Shown piece after piece: positions 9,607 through 17,491 of a DNA stretch of 64,000 bases. This stretch comes from Marinicella sp964352015 (GTDB lineage Bacteria > Pseudomonadota > Gammaproteobacteria > Xanthomonadales > Marinicellaceae): positions 62,001 to 126,000 of the forward strand of contig CAYGPU010000005.1 of NCBI GenBank assembly GCA_964352015.1, in the 5' to 3' direction. Below the pieces are notes generated by a model. That model saw only the letters and a list, made by a program, of their open reading frames with translations, was not told where the DNA came from and did not search any database. The translations under genes were made by a program, and so were the position numbers. Numbering within the stretch: the stretch's first letter is position 1; each line of letters starts with the position of its first letter.

Positions 9607-10398
9607 TCAGTACATGTTTTTCAATAAATCTGTTAGGCCCTCATAGTCTTCATCATTGGTTTCAATAAAGCCATCAGTATTTAGCTCAGCAAGAATATCA
9701 TAAGATTCGTCATCACTGCCCAGGCTGATGATGGCGTCTTTGAATGATTGTCTGACTTGGGGGTCAACATTCGGTGAGGCCATGAAAGTTAATCCGGGAA
9801 AAGGCTGGCTTTCTTGTAATGATAAAAAGTTTGGGTACAACTCAAATAAATAACTTGGAATGATGGCGGCATTCGCAGATTGTGCAAACACCTGCTCCAA
9901 GCCATCCGCCCAAGACAGGGCTGTCACCACTTTTCTTGGTTGTAAAAACAAATCAGTGAACCATTCATCAAACAACAAAGACCCCATGTTAGGAGTGGGC
10001 AATGTAACCACCGATTCACCGACTAAAAATTCACCTATGCTTTGGCCATCAGCTGGTTCGAAATTAGAAATCAAATGGTAGCTGACATCTTCTTGTTGTC
10101 TGGCCAAGGGTATGTAGTTTTTTTCTTGCATGCGGTACGCAGCAATGTGTGAGGCATCAAGGGTAAATTCAGGTTGATTGTTTTTCGCTGAGCGCCAGTA
10201 AAAGTAATAATTATCAGCACTTTCAATGTTGACCCTGTAGCCGGTTTTTTTCTCCAGCCAATTTTTCAGGGGTTCATAAACAAATTCTGCTTGGTCCTTG
10301 GGGTAAATAGCCTCTACGGCTAAGGTTACTGTTTGGCCAAAACTGAGCGTGGCCATAAATAGCAGCAGCAAAGCCACTTGATATCTGATTTTATTCAT
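9607..10398 (-). CDS. PhnD-like periplasmic substrate-binding protein
   Basis: An exported protein of 263 residues with a clear signal peptide (KIRYQVALLLLFMATLSFGQ). It resembles the phosphate/phosphonate-binding PhnD/TauT-like fold (IYPKDQAEFVYEPLKNWLEK near the N-terminus; TLPTPNMGSLLFDEWF in the middle). No ABC permease or ATPase gene is nearby, so it may be an orphan sensor or work with a transporter elsewhere. The ATG at 10398 is chosen because AAGGTGGG lies about 8 nt upstream; a GTG at 10419 is less likely. The ligand is unknown. Confidence 0.8.
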   Translation of the reverse strand: MNKIRYQVALLLLFMATLSFGQTVTLAVEAIYPKDQAEFVYEPLKNWLEKKTGYRVNIESADNYYFYWRSAKNNQPEFTLDASHIAAYRMQEKNYIPLARQQEDVSYHLISNFEPADGQSIGEFLVGESVVTLPTPNMGSLLFDEWFTDLFLQPRKVVTALSWADGLEQVFAQSANAAIIPSYLFELYPNFLSLQESQPFPGLTFMASPNVDPQVRQSFKDAIISLGSDDESYDILAELNTDGFIETNDEDYEGLTDLLKNMY

Positions 10399-10553
10399 CG
10401 GTTGTCCCACCTTTATCACATTAATATCTTTTCACCAATGATAGTAGCATGTTGAAATCATTCTATGCAACAAGTACGAAAACCTCTTTATGTGCTCTTA
10501 AATGCTTTATTGCGCTGTTTAAGCGGCAAAAAATGAGGCGATGGGTAATCTGT

Positions 10554-11261
10554 TTAACATGCAATGATGGCTTGAGTGTGCCAATTGCCTTGATACATAA
10601 TCGATGGTGCACAAAATTCTAAGACCGCTTCATATTCAGGTAATTGAGCTTTTGAGTTGGCTGCGTGTGCTTGTTCAGATTGGTAATGAATGTGTTGCAT
10701 GCGTTTCTTAACTTTGCCAAGGAAATGAAGCCTGGCAATGATTTCCTGCCCAGGATAGCAGCCTTTGTCGAAGTCAATGACGCCTAATTGATCCATATTC
10801 AGGTGTTGTGGAATAAAACTTTCGGTGGTTTCAGCAGTGATCCAAGGCAGTCCAGTTTTAAACATATACAACCAAAAAGTATCGGCACCGGAGTCAGCCA
10901 AACTGGTGTCGTCGGTAAACAACAATTCATCACTTGATTCAGGTTGTGAGTGCGCAATGTTGATACCGAGTAAGTAAGGTGATTTATTTATTTTTACATC
11001 CATTCGAAACCGCCGCATGTTGATATACTGTAAAAAATTGTCACTTAAACTTGAGTCTACGGCCACCAAGGTACTGGCAGTGCCTTGATATAGGAATAAA
11101 GTAAAAATAATGCGACCTTTGGGATTACAGATAGCGGTTAGCCTGGGAGTGTTATGAGTTTGTTTGAGTTCAGAAACAGTTTGGTTATTGAGAAATGTCA
11201 GTACGTCACTGCCTGTCATTTCATACACAGTTAAAGTTTTTTGATTGATTGTTGTGATCAT
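10554..11261 (-). CDS. ygfZ: YgfZ/GcvT-like folate-binding Fe-S maintenance protein
   Basis: YgfZ is a tetrahydrofolate-binding GcvT-like protein needed for full activity of several Fe-S enzymes and for tRNA thiolation. The diagnostic motif KGCYPGQEIIARLHF is present with the conserved cysteine at residue 168. The product is 235 residues, clearly shorter than E. coli YgfZ (about 326), mainly through shorter loops and C-terminal part. It is divergent from the SDH operon, whose Fe-S subunit could be among its clients (inference). Confidence 0.92.
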   Translation of the reverse strand: MITTINQKTLTVYEMTGSDVLTFLNNQTVSELKQTHNTPRLTAICNPKGRIIFTLFLYQGTASTLVAVDSSLSDNFLQYINMRRFRMDVKINKSPYLLGINIAHSQPESSDELLFTDDTSLADSGADTFWLYMFKTGLPWITAETTESFIPQHLNMDQLGVIDFDKGCYPGQEIIARLHFLGKVKKRMQHIHYQSEQAHAANSKAQLPEYEAVLEFCAPSIMYQGNWHTQAIIAC

Positions 11262-11290
11262 CTTCAGTGGTTTTATTGGTGGCGGTTAAA

Positions 11291-11299
11291 TGCTATAAT
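11291..11299 (+). promoter_or_regulatory. Extended -10 promoter ahead of the sdh operon
   Basis: TGCTATAAT is a perfect extended -10 element (TGn plus TATAAT). It lies in the ygfZ-sdhAF4 divergent spacer, about 110 bp before the first gene of the sdh operon. No good -35 hexamer is seen at the expected distance, which is tolerated by extended -10 promoters. The identical nonamer precedes yajC. Confidence 0.5.
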
Positions 11300-11412
11300 T
11301 TGCAATTCTTAAAATGGTTGCTGGCGAACAAAAATTCAAGGGTCTAATCCAGTAAATACAGATATACTGTTTTGACTCATTTTTGACACTCGATAACCTA
11401 TAGTGGCAACAT

Positions 11413-11610
11413 ATGAAAGATTCAAAAAACAATAAAAAAGTTAATCATGCTGGAGACAATGCAGGCCAATCTACTGAGCTTGTAACCAATATCGACTCTG
11501 AGCAACTTAACACTGAAAATCAACCCAAAGAATATGGCGGTAGAAAAGGGGGGTTAGACCCTACTCGCTATGGTGATTGGGAAAAAAATGGTCGCTGTAT
11601 CGACTTTTAA
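11413..11610 (+). CDS. Succinate dehydrogenase assembly factor 4 (DUF1674)
   Basis: A 65-residue protein whose C-terminus, DPTRYGDWEKNGRCIDF, is the hallmark of DUF1674/SDHAF4. In eukaryotes SDHAF4 binds flavinylated SdhA and promotes SdhA-SdhB assembly. The N-terminal half is polar and low in complexity, as usual. It is the first gene of the sdh operon, 69 bp before sdhC, which supports the assembly role. Confidence 0.88.
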   Translation: MKDSKNNKKVNHAGDNAGQSTELVTNIDSEQLNTENQPKEYGGRKGGLDPTRYGDWEKNGRCIDF

Positions 11611-11679
11611 GCGGCGTCAAGATTTAATAGGCCAACATACCAGATTAATTTTTCATCATAAAATCAAGCAGGAATTTAA

Positions 11680-12057
11680 ATGAACAATGCACAAAGACCC
11701 TTGTCTCCTCACTTGCAGGTGTACAAACCACAACTTACTTCCATGCTGTCAATCATGCATCGAATCACCGGACTTTTTTTATCTTTGGGATTGGTGGTTT
11801 TTGTAACATGGTTGTATGTATTGGCCACTGACATGGTTATGGCAAATCAAATAATCGATTTCTTTAAAGCCGGTTTTGGTTTTGTGCTGCTGTATGTGTG
11901 GATTTTTACTTTTGCGTATCATTTATGCAACGGTATCAGGCATCTATTCTGGGATGTCGGCAAAGGTTTCTCAATTCCTGCTGTTTACCGTTCTGGTTAC
12001 TTGGTTTTGCTTACTGCAGCATTGATGACTGCTTTGGTTTACATATTAAGTCGATAG
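11680..12057 (+). CDS. sdhC: Succinate dehydrogenase cytochrome b556 subunit
   Basis: A membrane anchor of complex II, 125 residues with three predicted transmembrane helices. It opens with RPLSPHLQVYKPQLTSMLSI and has the heme-binding signature HLCNGIRHLFWD, where His81 is the likely axial ligand. It takes part in quinone binding together with SdhD. The next gene starts 9 bp downstream after a GGAG ribosome site. All key residues are intact. Confidence 0.96.
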   Translation: MNNAQRPLSPHLQVYKPQLTSMLSIMHRITGLFLSLGLVVFVTWLYVLATDMVMANQIIDFFKAGFGFVLLYVWIFTFAYHLCNGIRHLFWDVGKGFSIPAVYRSGYLVLLTAALMTALVYILSR

Positions 12058-12066
12058 GAGTGACAC

Positions 12067-12459
12067 ATGACTCAACAAACAAATAGTTTTCAATCAGATT
12101 TAGGCAAAGTTAAAGGCTTGGGCTCATCTAAAAGTGGCTTCAAGCATTGGTGGATGCAACGCGTCAGCGCGATGTTGTTGATACCCTGCGGACTTTATGT
12201 GTTATTCAGCTTAACTGCAATCGATGGCCTGAATGCTCAGACAGTAATTGATTGGTTGGCACAACCATTCAATGCGGCTGTGACGTTATTGTTTGCTTTG
12301 GCAGGCAGTTACCACGGCGCTCTGGGGATACAAGTGGTGGTCGAAGATTACGTGCACAACCATGCTGTGAATTTAATCATCAGATATTTAACCAAACTTC
12401 TTATGCTTGTCATGATGCTGGCCAGTATCTATGCACTTGCACTCATTTTATTCGGATAA
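12067..12459 (+). CDS. sdhD: Succinate dehydrogenase hydrophobic anchor subunit
   Basis: The second membrane anchor, 130 residues with three hydrophobic helices. The motif SYHGALGIQVVVEDYVH holds the probable heme ligand His83 and the Asp94-Tyr95 pair that corresponds to the quinone-site tyrosine region. It lies between sdhC and sdhA with short spacers (9 and 4 bp), consistent with one transcript. Confidence 0.94.
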   Translation: MTQQTNSFQSDLGKVKGLGSSKSGFKHWWMQRVSAMLLIPCGLYVLFSLTAIDGLNAQTVIDWLAQPFNAAVTLLFALAGSYHGALGIQVVVEDYVHNHAVNLIIRYLTKLLMLVMMLASIYALALILFG

Positions 12460-12463
12460 ACCC

Positions 12464-14275
12464 ATGACCCAAAATAACAAAGAACTCATCAGAGAAAAAT
12501 ACAAAATAACCGAACATAAATTTGATGCCATAGTAGTTGGTGCCGGTGGTGCTGGATTAAGAGCGACCATGGGCTTGGCGACCAAAGGACTATCAACGGC
12601 TTGTATCAGTAAGGTATTTCCAACCCGCTCGCATACGGTTGCAGCACAAGGCGGTATGTCAGCCTCATTGGGTAACATGGGTGAGGATGATTGGCGCTGG
12701 CACATGTATGACACCATCAAAGGTTCAGATTGGCTGGGTGACCAAGACGCCATCGAGTATATGTGTCGAGAAGCGGTTCCTTCAGTCATTGAATTAGAAC
12801 ATTATGGCGTGCCATTCTCCAGAACGGAAGAAGGTAAAATTTACCAACGCCCTTTTGGTGGTATGACCACCAATTACGGGGAGGGCACTGCGCAGAGAAC
12901 CTGTGCAGCGGCTGATCGAACTGGACATGCGATTTTACATACGCTCTATCAGCAGTCCTTGAAACATGACGCTTCATTCTTTATTGAGTATTTTGCCATT
13001 GACTTGGTGATGGAAGATGGTGAATGTAAAGGGGTGTTGGCATGGAACTTGGCTGATGGCAGCTTGCATTTGTTTCGTGGCCATGCTGTGATTTTAGCCA
13101 CGGGCGGCTATGGGCGTGCCTATTTTTCTGCCACATCCGCGCACACCTGTACTGGTGATGGAAACGCCATGGTGTTGCGTGCTGGCTTGCCTTTACAAGA
13201 TATGGAGTTCGTTCAATTCCACCCAACCGGTATCTATGGCGCCGGCTGTTTAATTACTGAAGGAGTTCGTGGCGAAGGTGGCTTTTTAACCAACTCCAAA
13301 GGCGAACGTTTCATGGAACGTTATGCGCCCAATGCCAAGGATTTAGCTTCTCGAGATGTGGTTTCACGTTCAATGACCATGGAGATTCGCGAAGGTCGTG
13401 GCGTGGGTGCAGAAGGTGACCACATTTATTTGAACTTACAGCACTTGGGTGCTGATGTGATCAACAAACGCCTGCCCGGTATTGCAGAGTCTGCTGAAAT
13501 ATTTGCTGGCGTTGATGTGGCCAAAGAACCGATACCAGTGTTACCCACTGTACATTACAACATGGGCGGCATTCCGACCAATTACCATGGTGAAGTGGTT
13601 AATCGGGTGGCGGATGATCCAGACAAGGTGGTGCCAGGCTTGTTTGCCATTGGTGAAGCGGCTTGTGTATCTGTGCATGGGGCGAATCGATTGGGTTCTA
13701 ACTCATTGTTGGATTTGATTGTGTTTGGTCGCGCAGTTGCTGATCGCTGTGCTGAGGTCATTCAACCAGGAACAAAACACAAAGAGTTGGCAGCCGATGC
13801 ATTGGATAAATCACTGTTCAATTTGGATAAAACCCGTCATGCGCATGGTGACATTAAAACTGCTGATTTGCGTTTAGAGATGCAAAAAATCATGCAAAAC
13901 AATGCGGCTGTGTTCAGGACAGGTGAAGTGCTTGAGGAAGGCTGTGAAAAAATTACCGCCACAGCGGCTAAATTAGATAACCTCAATGTGAGTGATAACT
14001 CTATGATTTGGAACACTGATTTAGTGGAAACTTTGGAGCTGCAAAATTTAATGATTCAAGCCAAAGTGACCATGTTTTCGGCGGAAAACCGCAAAGAATC
14101 CCGTGGTGCTCACGCCCGTGAAGATTTCCCTGAGCGAGACGACGATCATTGGATGAAGCACACACTGGCTTATATAAATGACAGTGGTGAAGTGACCTTT
14201 GAATACCGTCCAGTTCACATGTATACATTAACCGACGAATGTGAAGTCATTCCGCCCAAACAACGTGTTTACTGA
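12464..14275 (+). CDS. sdhA: Succinate dehydrogenase flavoprotein subunit
   Basis: The catalytic subunit oxidising succinate to fumarate. The N-terminal dinucleotide loop is GAGGAGLRA, and the covalent FAD attachment motif FPTRSHTVAAQGG places the flavin on His57. The substrate-site helix HPTGIYGAGCLITEG is intact. I place the start at the ATG at 12464 (603 residues), 4 nt after the sdhD stop; an upstream in-frame ATG at 12431 lies inside sdhD and would add 11 residues absent from the family. Confidence 0.97.
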   Translation: MTQNNKELIREKYKITEHKFDAIVVGAGGAGLRATMGLATKGLSTACISKVFPTRSHTVAAQGGMSASLGNMGEDDWRWHMYDTIKGSDWLGDQDAIEYMCREAVPSVIELEHYGVPFSRTEEGKIYQRPFGGMTTNYGEGTAQRTCAAADRTGHAILHTLYQQSLKHDASFFIEYFAIDLVMEDGECKGVLAWNLADGSLHLFRGHAVILATGGYGRAYFSATSAHTCTGDGNAMVLRAGLPLQDMEFVQFHPTGIYGAGCLITEGVRGEGGFLTNSKGERFMERYAPNAKDLASRDVVSRSMTMEIREGRGVGAEGDHIYLNLQHLGADVINKRLPGIAESAEIFAGVDVAKEPIPVLPTVHYNMGGIPTNYHGEVVNRVADDPDKVVPGLFAIGEAACVSVHGANRLGSNSLLDLIVFGRAVADRCAEVIQPGTKHKELAADALDKSLFNLDKTRHAHGDIKTADLRLEMQKIMQNNAAVFRTGEVLEEGCEKITATAAKLDNLNVSDNSMIWNTDLVETLELQNLMIQAKVTMFSAENRKESRGAHAREDFPERDDDHWMKHTLAYINDSGEVTFEYRPVHMYTLTDECEVIPPKQRVY

Positions 14276-14323
14276 TCCATTAACCAATTAATTACCGAGA
14301 ACCAACGATCACTGAGAAATAAT

Positions 14324-15109
14324 ATGGCAGAATTTAGACTACCCAAAAACTCAAAAATAAAAAAAGGCCAACATCACAAAGCAAGCAGTGGCAGTAATTT
14401 AACCACTTTCAAAGTGTATCGCTGGTCACCAGATGATGATGAAAACCCAAGAACTGACACCTACGAAGTTGATTTGGATAATTGTGGCCCGATGGTATTG
14501 GATGCATTAATCAAGATTAAAGATGAAATGGATTCAACCGTGACTTTCAGGCGTTCGTGCCGTGAGGGTATTTGCGGCTCATGTGCGATGAATATCAATG
14601 GCACCAACACCTTGGCATGTACCACGTCAATCAAACAATTCAATGGCAAGCAAATCGCCATTTATCCACTGCCTCATATGGAAGTCATAAAGGATTTGGT
14701 GCCTGATTTAACCCATTTCTATGCACAGTACGCTTCAATTAAACCATGGATGCAAACTGATTCTGTTCCATTACCTGATAAAGAACGTTTGCAGTCGATT
14801 GAAGAACGCGAAAAATTGGATGGTTTGTATGAATGTATTTTATGTGCATGCTGTCAAACTTCATGCCCCAGTTACTGGTGGAATGGTGATCGCTATCTGG
14901 GCCCGGCAGTATTATTACAGTCTTACCGCTGGTTGGCCGACTCTCGTGATGAATACACAGGTGAGCGTTTAGAAGAATTAGAGGATCCTTTCAAAGTATA
15001 CCGCTGTCATACCATCATGAATTGCGCCAGTACTTGTCCCAAAGGATTGAACCCAGGCAAAGCCATTGGTCAAATTAAAAAAATGATTGCAGAAAGGCAT
15101 GCTTTGTAA
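14324..15109 (+). CDS. sdhB: Succinate dehydrogenase iron-sulfur subunit
   Basis: The electron-transfer subunit, 261 residues. The 2Fe-2S cluster ligands are in SCREGICGSCAMN and the later TLAC. The 4Fe-4S and 3Fe-4S clusters are held by CILCACCQTSCP and CHTIMNCASTCPKG. The extra basic N-terminus (about 25 residues before TFKVYRWSP) is somewhat longer than in E. coli. It lies 48 bp after sdhA, and sdhE starts almost at once downstream. Confidence 0.97.
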   Translation: MAEFRLPKNSKIKKGQHHKASSGSNLTTFKVYRWSPDDDENPRTDTYEVDLDNCGPMVLDALIKIKDEMDSTVTFRRSCREGICGSCAMNINGTNTLACTTSIKQFNGKQIAIYPLPHMEVIKDLVPDLTHFYAQYASIKPWMQTDSVPLPDKERLQSIEEREKLDGLYECILCACCQTSCPSYWWNGDRYLGPAVLLQSYRWLADSRDEYTGERLEELEDPFKVYRCHTIMNCASTCPKGLNPGKAIGQIKKMIAERHAL

Positions 15110-15112
15110 TGA

Positions 15113-15397
15113 ATGTGTTTGATGACTAGTGCCAAAGTAGAGAATTTAACTCAAGGCTACTTCAGCTGGCGGTGTCGGCGTGGCATGAAAGAATTGGACT
15201 TTATTCTGAATCGGTTTTTGGAGGCCAAATACAGTCAGATGAGCGATGCCAGCAAGTTATTATTCGATGAAATGTTGGCCGAAGAAGACATGTTGTTGTG
15301 GTATTGGCTCAGCGGTAAAAGTCAACCTGTTGATTCAACCGTGCACTTTAAAACCTTGGTGGAGCAAATTTGTGCAGCTGGTTACCATCAAAAATAG
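15113..15397 (+). CDS. sdhE: FAD assembly factor SdhE (SDHAF2 family)
   Basis: SdhE promotes covalent attachment of FAD to SdhA. The 94-residue product has the essential RGxxE motif as CRRGMKELD (Arg23-Gly24, Glu27) and the DMLLWYWLSG segment typical of the family. Starts at 15113 or 15122 are both possible. Its 3' end overlaps the YgfX-like gene by 26 nt in another frame. With SdhAF4 at the front of the operon, two SDH assembly factors flank the structural genes. Confidence 0.93.
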   Translation: MCLMTSAKVENLTQGYFSWRCRRGMKELDFILNRFLEAKYSQMSDASKLLFDEMLAEEDMLLWYWLSGKSQPVDSTVHFKTLVEQICAAGYHQK

Positions 15398-15851
15398 TCA
15401 ATACACCAATACCTTATGGTTAACTCAATTTGGTTTGAGTCTGTTGACGCTGATTGCAGTCTTTTTAGCTGCGGTCAATGTATTTTGGTTTTTGCTGTCA
15501 GTGCCAGTTTTGTTATTGGTCTTATACATCAATCACCTCACTCTATCTCAACAATCTCAACTCAGGTTTGCTATGCGGTCCAATGGTCAGTTGGTGGTCA
15601 TAAATCAAATTACGACGACATTATCGGCCGATTCGAATACGTATTCAGGTTCTGATGATCAAATGGCGGTGGAAGTTAAGTCATTTTGGTATTTGCCAGG
15701 GATTTTGATGTTGAAACTATCAGTTAAATACTTAACAAAGCCGGTATACATCACTGTATTTCGATCGATTTTGGGGCGTGATGATTTTTCCCATTTGTTG
15801 GTTGGATTAACTCAATTTAATGACCCGTTAAAAATCAATCATGAGCACTGA
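15372..15851 (+). CDS. YgfX-like inner-membrane protein
   Basis: A 159-residue protein with two adjacent transmembrane helices (about residues 17-55) and a soluble C-terminal domain containing the SFWYLPGILMLKL segment. This layout and the position next to sdhE match YgfX (CptA), which in E. coli is co-transcribed with sdhE and has been linked to cytoskeleton interference; sequence similarity is weak. I choose the GTG at 15372 because GGAG lies 7 nt upstream. It overlaps both sdhE (26 nt) and ispG (11 nt), so translation is probably coupled. Confidence 0.72.
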   Translation: MQLVTIKNSQYTNTLWLTQFGLSLLTLIAVFLAAVNVFWFLLSVPVLLLVLYINHLTLSQQSQLRFAMRSNGQLVVINQITTTLSADSNTYSGSDDQMAVEVKSFWYLPGILMLKLSVKYLTKPVYITVFRSILGRDDFSHLLVGLTQFNDPLKINHEH

Positions 15852-17049
15852 AATAAAATCAAACCGAAAAGTTGTTAAAGTGGGTGACGTAGAGGTGGGC
15901 ACTGGTCGCGTGGTGGTGCAATCAATGACCAATACCGACACTGCTGATGCCAAATCAACGGCCCAACAAATCTACCAACTACACCAAGCCGGTTCTGAGT
16001 TGGTGCGCATCACTGTTAACAATGAAGAGTCTGCTGCTGCTGTGCCTGAAATCATCGACCGTTTACAGGCAGCACACTGTCATGTGCCTGTGATTGGTGA
16101 TTTTCATTACAACGGTCACAAACTGTTGCAAGATTACCCATTGTGTGCAGAAAAGTTGGCCAAGTACCGCATTAACCCAGGCAATGTTGGGTTTGGAAGA
16201 AAGCGGGACCAACAATTTGAAGAAATCATCCAGATTGCCAAAGACCTGGATAAAGCCGTTCGCATAGGTGGTAATTGGGGCAGTTTAGATCAAAAGCTGA
16301 TGGCCAAACTGATGGATGAAAATGCCCTGTTACCCAACCCACTGTCCAGTGGTGCGTTGATTGAAAAAGCCTTGATTGAATCGGTGTTAACCAGTGCCCA
16401 ACAAGCCGAGTCTTTTGGCTTGGCCGCCAATAAAATCATCGTCAGCTGTAAAGTCAGCAGCGTACAGTCTTTAATTCGAATTTATCAAGAACTGCACCGC
16501 ACTTGTGATTATGCGTTGCACTTAGGCCTGACCGAAGCGGGTATGGGCAACAAAGGCATCGTGGCATCAACCGCAGCTTTGTCGGTGTTGTTACAACAAG
16601 GTATTGGTGACACCATTCGTGTGTCATTAACGCCTGAACCCAATCAAGCCAGAACCGAAGAAGTGAAAATTGCCCAGCAGATTCTACAAAGCCTGGAATT
16701 GCAATCATTCAAGCCAGAGGTGACAGCTTGTCCAGGCTGCGGTCGCACCACCAGTGAATTCTTTCAAGTGTTGGCCAAGCAAGTCACAGAACACATGGAT
16801 GCCAAGATGCCGGAATGGCGTCTTTCGCACCCAGGGGTTAAGGACATGAATGTGGCTGTGATGGGTTGTATCGTTAATGGGCCAGGTGAATCCAAACATG
16901 CGGACATAGGAATTTCCTTGCCTGGGACTGGAGAAACACCTTCAGCACCGATCTTCATTCGTGGACAGAAAGCACAAACCCTCAAAGGCGACAACATTGC
17001 TGGTCAATTTATTGATATTTTAGATGATTTTGTAAAAACTCACTATTGA
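15841..17049 (+). CDS. ispG: 4-hydroxy-3-methylbut-2-enyl diphosphate synthase (flavodoxin)
   Basis: IspG (GcpE) converts MEcPP into HMBPP in the MEP isoprenoid pathway, using a 4Fe-4S cluster. The cluster cysteines appear as ACPGCGRT (Cys297, Cys300) and GCIVNGPGES (Cys343). The N-terminal TIM-barrel part has VQSMTNTDTAD and INPGNVGFG. At 402 residues it is longer than the E. coli enzyme (372). It is at the end of the sdh operon and overlaps the tail of an opposing small gene by 7 bp. Confidence 0.96.
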   Translation: MSTEIKSNRKVVKVGDVEVGTGRVVVQSMTNTDTADAKSTAQQIYQLHQAGSELVRITVNNEESAAAVPEIIDRLQAAHCHVPVIGDFHYNGHKLLQDYPLCAEKLAKYRINPGNVGFGRKRDQQFEEIIQIAKDLDKAVRIGGNWGSLDQKLMAKLMDENALLPNPLSSGALIEKALIESVLTSAQQAESFGLAANKIIVSCKVSSVQSLIRIYQELHRTCDYALHLGLTEAGMGNKGIVASTAALSVLLQQGIGDTIRVSLTPEPNQARTEEVKIAQQILQSLELQSFKPEVTACPGCGRTTSEFFQVLAKQVTEHMDAKMPEWRLSHPGVKDMNVAVMGCIVNGPGESKHADIGISLPGTGETPSAPIFIRGQKAQTLKGDNIAGQFIDILDDFVKTHY

Positions 17050-17387
17050 CAGTTTTGTGTATTACTGGCTGAAGCACAGGTGATTTTGGGAGCAAAGCCC
17101 AGCACCTGAATGGCATTTGCAGAAATTTGATATTCTGGCTGTTGAAAAAAAATTAATTTATAAAATGTAATAGGTCCAATGTTTGTGGTTTTAACGCTGT
17201 GTAAATCACCCAAGTTTTCAATTCCAATTAGGGTGCTGATTTTAGATTTGATGACAGCATCCAGTTCAATGGGGTCGTTGATTACCATTGAAGCCACCGA
17301 AGTTAACTGTATTAATACCAATAAAAACAGTATACGCAATGGCCAACTTATCAGAGGCTTGTTGACTGTTATTTCTGTATTTATCAT
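17043..17387 (-). CDS. Small membrane-anchored hypothetical protein
   Basis: I do not recognise this 114-residue protein. It has one hydrophobic helix near the N-terminus (ISWPLRILFLLVLIQL), which would anchor it in the inner membrane with the rest outside, and two cysteines close to the C-terminus. Support for it being real comes from a GGTGAG ribosome site 8 nt before the ATG and from the tail-to-tail position beside ispG. No function is proposed. Confidence 0.5.
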   Translation of the reverse strand: MINTEITVNKPLISWPLRILFLLVLIQLTSVASMVINDPIELDAVIKSKISTLIGIENLGDLHSVKTTNIGPITFYKLIFFQQPEYQISANAIQVLGFAPKITCASASNTQNCQ

Positions 17388-17491
17388 AAGGAATACTCAC
17401 CGGTTTTTTTATTGTTCCCTAAAGTATATTAACTTCACGGCGAGTTATCAAGTCACATCAATTGATCTGTGTGATTGGAATGACCTCATAT

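Noticed and set aside
10465..10536. 23-codon open frame between ygfZ and the PhnD-like gene, starting MQQVRKPLYVLL
   Set aside because: Too short, no ribosome site and no recognisable domain; may be a chance frame or a remnant, but cannot be supported.
11383..11404. TTGACA and TATAGT just before the SdhAF4 gene as a promoter
   Set aside because: Spacing of only 10 bp is too short for sigma-70 recognition.
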